Source of the DNA: Candidatus Aminicenantota bacterium
GTDB taxonomy: Bacteria; Acidobacteriota; Aminicenantia; UBA2199
Direction: 5' to 3'
NCBI GenBank assembly: GCA_024644125.1
Contig: JAHELQ010000058.1
Span: 1-13,457, forward strand
Length of the DNA stretch: 13,457 bases
Positions 6,051 through 11,090 of the stretch are shown here, in pieces. Position 1 is the first letter of the stretch; each line of letters opens with the position of its first letter. The notes under the pieces are model-generated. The model was given only the letters and a program-made list of their open reading frames with translations, did not search any database and was not told the DNA's origin. Made by a program: the position numbers and the translations under genes.

Positions 6051-8165
6051 ATGCGGGAACGGATTTCGCTTGAAAAAAATGCATACCGTTTATTGTTGCC
6101 GGTGATTGTGGTGATATTGTTGGGGATTGGTTGCGGATCCGGCAAGAAGGATATGAATGTCCTGGTGATTTCGATGGATACGACGCGGGCCGACCGGATA
6201 GGGGCCTACGGTCACATTGAAGCCCAAACTCCCAACATCGACGCGCTGGCCCGGGAAGGGGTTTTGTTCGAGGATACCATCACTCCTGTCCCGCTAACAT
6301 TGCCGGCCCACTGTTCTCTGTTCACGGGCACTATTCCGCTTTATCACAAGGTTCGCAACAACGGCACTTATTTTTTGCCCGATGAGATCGATACAATGGC
6401 GGAGGTTTTCAAGCGGGACGGATATCGCACCGCCGCGTTCATTTCATCTTTCACCCTCGACTCCCGGTTCAAGCTCGACCAGGGATTCGATGAGTACTCC
6501 GACAAAGTGGTGATAGATGAACGGATGGTGAAGAGTTTCTCCTCCGAACGGCCCGCCGACATGGTGTTCGCCGACTTTAGCGAGTGGTTTGGGAATAATG
6601 GCGGCGAGAGATTTTTTAGTTGGGTGCATTTCTATGATCCCCATTTGCCGTATGCGCCGCCGGAACCTTACAAGAGTAAATTTTCCCGGGATCTGTATGA
6701 TGGGGAAATCGCCTATATGGATGAGTATATCGGTAAAATTATCTCGCTTCTAAAAGAGCGGGGCATTTATGACAATACGCTCATTGTCCTGGTGGGCGAT
6801 CACGGGGAGGCCTTTGGCGAGCATGGGGAATCCGGACATCAGATCTTTTGTTATGAGGAAAATATTCGCGTTCCTCTGATTTTTATGTTCCCCGGCCAGG
6901 AGAAGAAAAATCTCCGCGTTCCTCAGAAGGTCGGTCTCATCGACGTGATGCCGACAATATTGGATTTCATGGGCCGTCGCATCCCCTCGCAGGTTCAAGG
7001 GATTTCGTTGCTGCCGTCGTTAGCGAAGGATTCAGAGCTTCCGCAGCGCCAATTCTATATCGAGAGCGTGTTCGCCCAGGAGTCGTTGGGATGTGCGCCG
7101 ATCAGAGGAGTTGTTGAAGATCAATTCAAGTATCTGGATCTTCCACGTCCGGAGCTCTACAATCTCGTCTCGGATCCTGGGGAGAAGAGCGATCTCGCTT
7201 CGGAGGACGTTGAAAAATGCCGGGATTTGAAAAATGAATTGTATCATATAATCGGCCATCACCGGAAAGTGAAGTTTAGTTCCCAGCGGTCGATTTCAGC
7301 GGCGGAACGGCGGCAACTGGAGTCGCTCGGCTATCTTGTCTCCTCCGGGCAAGCGAGTAAAGGCGACTTGCCGGATCCGAAAGACCGTATACACGCCTGG
7401 AGCACGTATCTCGCTGCGAACGATCTCGTTAGCCAGGGCAAGGATGTCGAGGCGATTCCCCGCTTCTTGCAGGCAATCGAGGAGAATCCTCATTTTTCCT
7501 GGTCCTATTCAAAATTGGCCTATATCTATTATTCGCAAGGAAACATCGATAGCGCGGCCCATTGGTACAAAGCCGGCATTTCGGCCAATCCCGGGGATTA
7601 TATCCTGCGCATCGACTATGTGAATCTATTGATCTCCCAGTCGGAGTTTTACGAGGCGTTCGAAATATTGAAGGAGCTCAAAAAGCTCAATCCCCTCGAT
7701 GCAGGAGCTCAAGTGGAGAATTTGATGGGGCAGATTTTCGAAATCAAGGGCGAATATCGCGATGCCATCGATCATTACCGGAAGGTACTGGATATCGAGC
7801 CCGGGAATGTGCAGGTGAAAAAGAAGATCGGGTTTTTTCACCAACGAATCGGCGAACATTCAAAGGCCCTGGAGATCTATCTTCAGTTGGAAAAGGAAAT
7901 TCCCGGCGATTTCGACTTGATGTTCAATCTGGCTATGGTTTATGGGTTGTTGGAGCAGTATTCCCAGTCGTACCAATATTTTGAAAAAGCCGCGGTTGTC
8001 AATCCCAAACCGGTGGTTTTTTACAATTATGCGGCGATCCTGGCCAAAGCGGGGAAATTTACCGAGGCCATTGTGAAAATGGAGGAATTTCTGGAAAAAT
8101 ACCCGAAGAACGATGTAACACGAGCGCAGGCGCTTCAAAGTATTGAAACGTGGAGGCAGTTTTAA
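6051..8165 (+). CDS. Sulfatase/phosphatase-fold hydrolase fused to TPR repeats, probable lipoprotein
   Basis: The protein has 704 residues. The N-terminus has a hydrophobic segment (about 12-27) ending LGIGC with C28, a plausible though not ideal lipobox, so the protein is probably exported and membrane-anchored. Residues about 35-380 form an alkaline-phosphatase-superfamily (sulfatase) domain: metal motif SMDTTRADR with D43, nucleophile region PLTLPAHCSLFTG (81-93), VHFYDPHLPY (192-201) and metal-binding GDHGEAFGEHG (249-259) with D250 and H251. The place of the sulfatase CxPxR formylglycine motif is taken by T83-L-P-A-H87, so a threonine nucleophile is expected, as in phosphoglycerol and phosphoethanolamine transferases. 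That makes a true sulfatase activity doubtful. Residues about 450-700 form six or seven tetratricopeptide repeats, likely a protein-binding scaffold. The fusion is a known arrangement in some anaerobic and soil bacteria, but its substrate is unknown to me. AGGAG at 6041-6045 supports the ATG. Confidence 0.9.
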   Translation: MRERISLEKNAYRLLLPVIVVILLGIGCGSGKKDMNVLVISMDTTRADRIGAYGHIEAQTPNIDALAREGVLFEDTITPVPLTLPAHCSLFTGTIPLYHKVRNNGTYFLPDEIDTMAEVFKRDGYRTAAFISSFTLDSRFKLDQGFDEYSDKVVIDERMVKSFSSERPADMVFADFSEWFGNNGGERFFSWVHFYDPHLPYAPPEPYKSKFSRDLYDGEIAYMDEYIGKIISLLKERGIYDNTLIVLVGDHGEAFGEHGESGHQIFCYEENIRVPLIFMFPGQEKKNLRVPQKVGLIDVMPTILDFMGRRIPSQVQGISLLPSLAKDSELPQRQFYIESVFAQESLGCAPIRGVVEDQFKYLDLPRPELYNLVSDPGEKSDLASEDVEKCRDLKNELYHIIGHHRKVKFSSQRSISAAERRQLESLGYLVSSGQASKGDLPDPKDRIHAWSTYLAANDLVSQGKDVEAIPRFLQAIEENPHFSWSYSKLAYIYYSQGNIDSAAHWYKAGISANPGDYILRIDYVNLLISQSEFYEAFEILKELKKLNPLDAGAQVENLMGQIFEIKGEYRDAIDHYRKVLDIEPGNVQVKKKIGFFHQRIGEHSKALEIYLQLEKEIPGDFDLMFNLAMVYGLLEQYSQSYQYFEKAAVVNPKPVVFYNYAAILAKAGKFTEAIVKMEEFLEKYPKNDVTRAQALQSIETWRQF

Positions 8166-8195
8166 CTATTTTTGGTTTCAAATGCTGATTTTTCC

Positions 8196-8224
8196 TTGAT
8201 TTTCAAGCGTAAATTTTCTATAAT
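8196..8224 (+). promoter_or_regulatory. gatC operon promoter, apparently leaderless
   Basis: TTGATT at 8196-8201 and a perfect TATAAT at 8219-8224 are separated by exactly 17 bases. Predicted transcription starts at about 8231, zero to two bases before the gatC ATG at 8233, and no Shine-Dalgarno is present. The 67 bases between the previous stop and gatC hold no clear terminator. Confidence 0.7.
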
Positions 8225-8232
8225 CTATAGAT

Positions 8233-8511
8233 ATGGAAGTAGATACAGGTAGAATTATTGAACTGTCGCGGATTAGATTGGAGACTAGCAAAGAACTTAT
8301 ATTCAGCCGACAAATGCAGCAAATCATTTCGTGGGTGGAAGAGATCGATACGATTTCGGAAACCCGGGATCATCTGGACATGGAATTACCTTGCACGCCC
8401 CTTCGGGAAGATTATGTAGTTGACAGCGGATTGGGAACTGCGGGCGCTTTAGCCAATGCTCCTGAGTGCGACGGAGAATTTTTCATTGTATCGGAAGTAA
8501 TTAAAAAATAA
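8233..8511 (+). CDS. gatC: Aspartyl/glutamyl-tRNA(Asn/Gln) amidotransferase subunit C
   Basis: GatC is the small subunit that wraps around and stabilises GatA in the GatCAB complex, which converts Glu-tRNA(Gln) or Asp-tRNA(Asn) to the amidated form in the cytoplasm. The 92 residues match the usual 90-100. Family features are the N-terminal helix IIELSRIRL (8-16), the central helix QIISWVEEID (30-39), the motif LRED (57-60) and NAPE (75-78) followed by GEFFIVSEVIKK. It overlaps gatA by one base (TAATG), implying translational coupling. It is the first gene of a four-gene operon. The ATG is fixed by the -10 box that ends eight bases upstream. Confidence 0.93.
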   Translation: MEVDTGRIIELSRIRLETSKELIFSRQMQQIISWVEEIDTISETRDHLDMELPCTPLREDYVVDSGLGTAGALANAPECDGEFFIVSEVIKK

Positions 8512-9908
8512 TGATGATGAAGGGGATCGACTATTTCAGGAAACTGTATAGATCGGAAAAAGTCCGGGATGTTATCGCCGGGGTGTTGGATTTCGTCGAT
8601 TCCGAAGATAAAAAGTACAATGCCTTTATCACGATAAATAGGGATGAAACCTTGCGCAGGGCTGAAGAACTCGATAATAAAAAAAACGCGCGGGGCAAGT
8701 TGTTCGGGATTCCTGTGGCTGTCAAAGATAATATCGCGGTCAAAGGCGTTCGTTTGACATGCGCGTCTAGAATTCTCGGCAACTATGTCAGCCCTTACTC
8801 AGCCACTGTTGTTGAAAAATTGTTGGCGGAGGATGCGATTATCATCGGAAAGACCAATCTCGATGAGTTCGCGATGGGGTCTTCGACGGAATATTCCGCC
8901 TATTTCCCCACCCGTAATCCCATTGCGCCGGATTATGTCCCCGGCGGTTCATCCGGCGGGTCGGCCGCCGCGGTCGCCGCCGGAATGGTTCCCCTGGCGT
9001 TGGGTTCCGACACCGGAGGTTCTGTACGGCAACCGGCTTCCTTCACCGGAACTGTGGGTTTGAAGCCGACTTACGGCAATGTATCCCGCTATGGTCTGGT
9101 GGCTTTCGCATCGTCTTTGGATGTGATTGGACCGTTGGCTTCGAATCTGGAGGATGCGGAGTTGCTTTACCGCGTGATTTCCGGCAAAGATCCATCGGAT
9201 TCCACCAGCGTCTGCCATTCCCGGTCATTGGAAGAGGTGGATCGATGCACCATCGGGATATTGGATGAAAAGTGGCTGACAACCATCAATCCCGCGATTC
9301 TGGATGCGTACCGCCGATTGACCGCCGATCTGGAACGCGCGGGGATGAAAACCCGGATAATTCAAACGGATTTATGGAAGTACGCGTTGAACGCGTATTA
9401 TATCATCACCTCATCCGAAGCCAGTTCCAATCTGGCCCGTTATGACGGCGTCAGGTATGGAGCCAGGCAGGAAGGTGAGAATCTTCTGGATATGTATTTT
9501 AGCACCAGAACCGGAGGGTTCGGCGATGAGGTGAAGCGGCGTATTTTCCTTGGAACGTTCGCGCTGAGCGCGGGATATTATGATAAATATTACAAGAAAG
9601 CCAATGTTCTCAGGGAATTGTTGAGACGGGAGTTCAAGGAGAATTTCCAGGGAGTTGATTTTATTCTGACCCCAACCGCTCCGGAATTACCGTTTAAGTT
9701 AGGAGAGAAAGTGAATCCCATCGACATGTATATGTCCGATTGGTTTACGGCGCCTGCGAGTCTGGCCGGATATCCGGCGATATCGCTCCCATGGTACCGA
9801 AATGAACAAAACCTTCCGGTAGGGATTCACATTATAGGGCAAGCAGGTGACGAGGAAAATATATTCATCTTGTCAAAAAAACTGAATAAAATCATTAGTC
9901 ATTTTTAG
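8511..9908 (+). CDS. gatA: Aspartyl/glutamyl-tRNA amidotransferase subunit A (glutaminase)
   Basis: GatA hydrolyses glutamine and passes the ammonia to GatB for tRNA amidation. The 465 residues are slightly shorter than the usual 480-490. The amidase-signature core is intact: GIPVAVKDN with catalytic Lys72, PGGSSGGSAAAVA with cis-Ser147, and GSDTGGSVRQPASFTG with nucleophile Ser171. These are a constant seven residues earlier than K79, S154 and S178 of Staphylococcus aureus GatA. The C-terminus has the expected PLPVGIHIIGQ-like block (LPVGIHIIGQAGDEEN). Three consecutive ATG codons at 8511, 8514 and 8517 make the exact start uncertain; the first overlaps the gatC stop and is chosen for coupling. 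A gatB gene, often the next gene, is absent; a lipoprotein gene follows after nine bases. Confidence 0.96.
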   Translation: MMMKGIDYFRKLYRSEKVRDVIAGVLDFVDSEDKKYNAFITINRDETLRRAEELDNKKNARGKLFGIPVAVKDNIAVKGVRLTCASRILGNYVSPYSATVVEKLLAEDAIIIGKTNLDEFAMGSSTEYSAYFPTRNPIAPDYVPGGSSGGSAAAVAAGMVPLALGSDTGGSVRQPASFTGTVGLKPTYGNVSRYGLVAFASSLDVIGPLASNLEDAELLYRVISGKDPSDSTSVCHSRSLEEVDRCTIGILDEKWLTTINPAILDAYRRLTADLERAGMKTRIIQTDLWKYALNAYYIITSSEASSNLARYDGVRYGARQEGENLLDMYFSTRTGGFGDEVKRRIFLGTFALSAGYYDKYYKKANVLRELLRREFKENFQGVDFILTPTAPELPFKLGEKVNPIDMYMSDWFTAPASLAGYPAISLPWYRNEQNLPVGIHIIGQAGDEENIFILSKKLNKIISHF

Positions 9909-9917
9909 GAGGCAAAA

Positions 9918-10730
9918 ATGAAAAAACATCTCGTGTTAATTGCACTTTTCGGTTTAATCGTGATCATGACGTCATGTCAGCAGCCGGAAGAGGTAACCCT
10001 CTCACAGTATTTCAAATTGATGGCTCACAATGACCGTGATTCGATGGCGTCAATGGCAATTGAACCCAAAAATATCGAATTCAAATCTTTCGAAGTTGTC
10101 AATATCGCCGAACCGGTCACCACCGAGTACCCTCTTCCTGGTTTGATCGAAGAGTCTAATCAGATCAAGAAAGACATGCAGGAGAAAGCGCGCGAGGCCA
10201 GCGACAAGAGAGACGAAATGCTCGATATCCAGGATGAGCTCGAGGATACCCGGAGCAGGGCGCGGAAAAATGAATTGCAGGAAAATTTCACCGCTGCCGA
10301 GAACGCTTTCAAAGAAGCCGAACTCAAGTACAAAGATCTGGTAAAAGAGAGAGACCGGGTAAAAAGAGAGATCGAAAAAGAAAGAACCCTCGTACGTCTA
10401 TCCGCCAGTCTCGACAACAGGGCGGAGAGTTACAACGGTGAGGTTCAGACCATTCGTGCGGATGTCAAAATCACTCTTTCCAACGATGAAGTGAAAGACT
10501 ATGTGTTCGTAATGGTGAAGTATCTATTGAAGGTGGAAGAACGGGTATATCCGAACCGTCTCGTTATCTTGAAAATCCAGACTCTCGAAGACTTCAACTC
10601 CGAAGAAGCTGCCGCCGCGTTGGTTAAAGAAATGGAAAAAGAGAAAAAAGAAGAGGTCACCGAAGAAGAGGTAACAGAGGAAACAAAAGAGGCGCCTGCG
10701 AAGGAAACCGTGGAAGGTGGACAAAACTAA
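9918..10730 (+). CDS. Coiled-coil lipoprotein of unknown function
   Basis: The protein has 270 residues and I do not recognise its family. The N-terminus is a typical lipoprotein signal: KKH, a hydrophobic core LVLIALFGLIVIM and the lipobox MTSC with C20. Residues 21-75 are a small domain (SQYFKLMAHNDRDSMASM) that looks like a repeat-free helical or mixed segment. Residues about 78-158 are highly charged and heptad-like, a strong coiled-coil candidate. Residues about 165-225 look like a small beta-rich domain (VQTIRADVKITLSNDEVKDYVFVMVKYLLK). The last 40 residues are low-complexity Glu/Lys with EEVTEE repeats. AGGAGG at 9908-9913, overlapping the gatA stop, fixes the ATG. It lies in the gatC-gatA operon and overlaps cutA by 14 bases, so it is co-transcribed with tRNA amidation genes, a link that is not explained. 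Confidence 0.85.
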   Translation: MKKHLVLIALFGLIVIMTSCQQPEEVTLSQYFKLMAHNDRDSMASMAIEPKNIEFKSFEVVNIAEPVTTEYPLPGLIEESNQIKKDMQEKAREASDKRDEMLDIQDELEDTRSRARKNELQENFTAAENAFKEAELKYKDLVKERDRVKREIEKERTLVRLSASLDNRAESYNGEVQTIRADVKITLSNDEVKDYVFVMVKYLLKVEERVYPNRLVILKIQTLEDFNSEEAAAALVKEMEKEKKEEVTEEEVTEETKEAPAKETVEGGQN

Positions 10731-11043
10731 CGGATTTATCCTGGTACTTTCCACCATCGATGATGGTGATAAAGCGCGAGACATAGCCCGGATGCTGGTA
10801 GAGCGACGGATTGCCGCGGGTGTTTCGATTACATCCCCGGTTTCCTCGGTCTACCGGTGGAAGGGCAAGGTTTTTGACGAAACCGAATATATGTTGATTA
10901 TCAGGACTCTGGAACAGAATTTTCCAGCAGTGGAGAAGCTGATCAGGGAAAATCACAGTTATGAGCTGCCTGAATTGATAGCGGTTCCTGTTGTAAATGG
11001 AGAAGAGGAATATTTGAGTTGGTTGTCCGGGAATTCTCGCTAG
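10717..11043 (+). CDS. cutA: CutA1-family protein
   Basis: CutA1 forms very stable trimers and is associated with divalent-cation tolerance, though its molecular role is unsettled. The 108 residues match the family length. The signature blocks are present: VLSTIDDGDKARDIARMLVERRIAA (10-34), SSVYRWKGKV (43-52), ETEYMLIIRT (55-64), and HSYELPELIAVPVVNG with YLSWL near the end. The conserved Cys of the usual AACVN segment is missing (AAGVS), so the metal-binding Cys of some members is lost. The start is a GTG at 10717 inside the end of the preceding gene, with AGGA at 10702-10705 as the nearest ribosome binding site at eleven bases; the overlap favours coupling. No alternative start keeps the first beta strand. 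Confidence 0.92.
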   Translation: MDKTNGFILVLSTIDDGDKARDIARMLVERRIAAGVSITSPVSSVYRWKGKVFDETEYMLIIRTLEQNFPAVEKLIRENHSYELPELIAVPVVNGEEEYLSWLSGNSR

Positions 11044-11055
11044 GGGAGTTCCCGG
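11027..11055. terminator. Strong hairpin over the cutA stop codon, possible terminator without T tract
   Basis: Bases 11027-11038 pair with 11044-11055 (arms CCGGGAA and TTCCCGG plus five more pairs, two of them G-U) around a five-base loop GCTAG. The loop contains the TAG stop of cutA at 11041-11043. Neither strand has a T run after it, so it is not a canonical intrinsic terminator. It lies between two convergent genes and could block read-through or protect the 3' end of the gatC operon mRNA. Confidence 0.45.
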
Positions 11056-11090
11056 TGGCCGCTTCGCTGGGGGAAGAGGGGTTCGCTACT

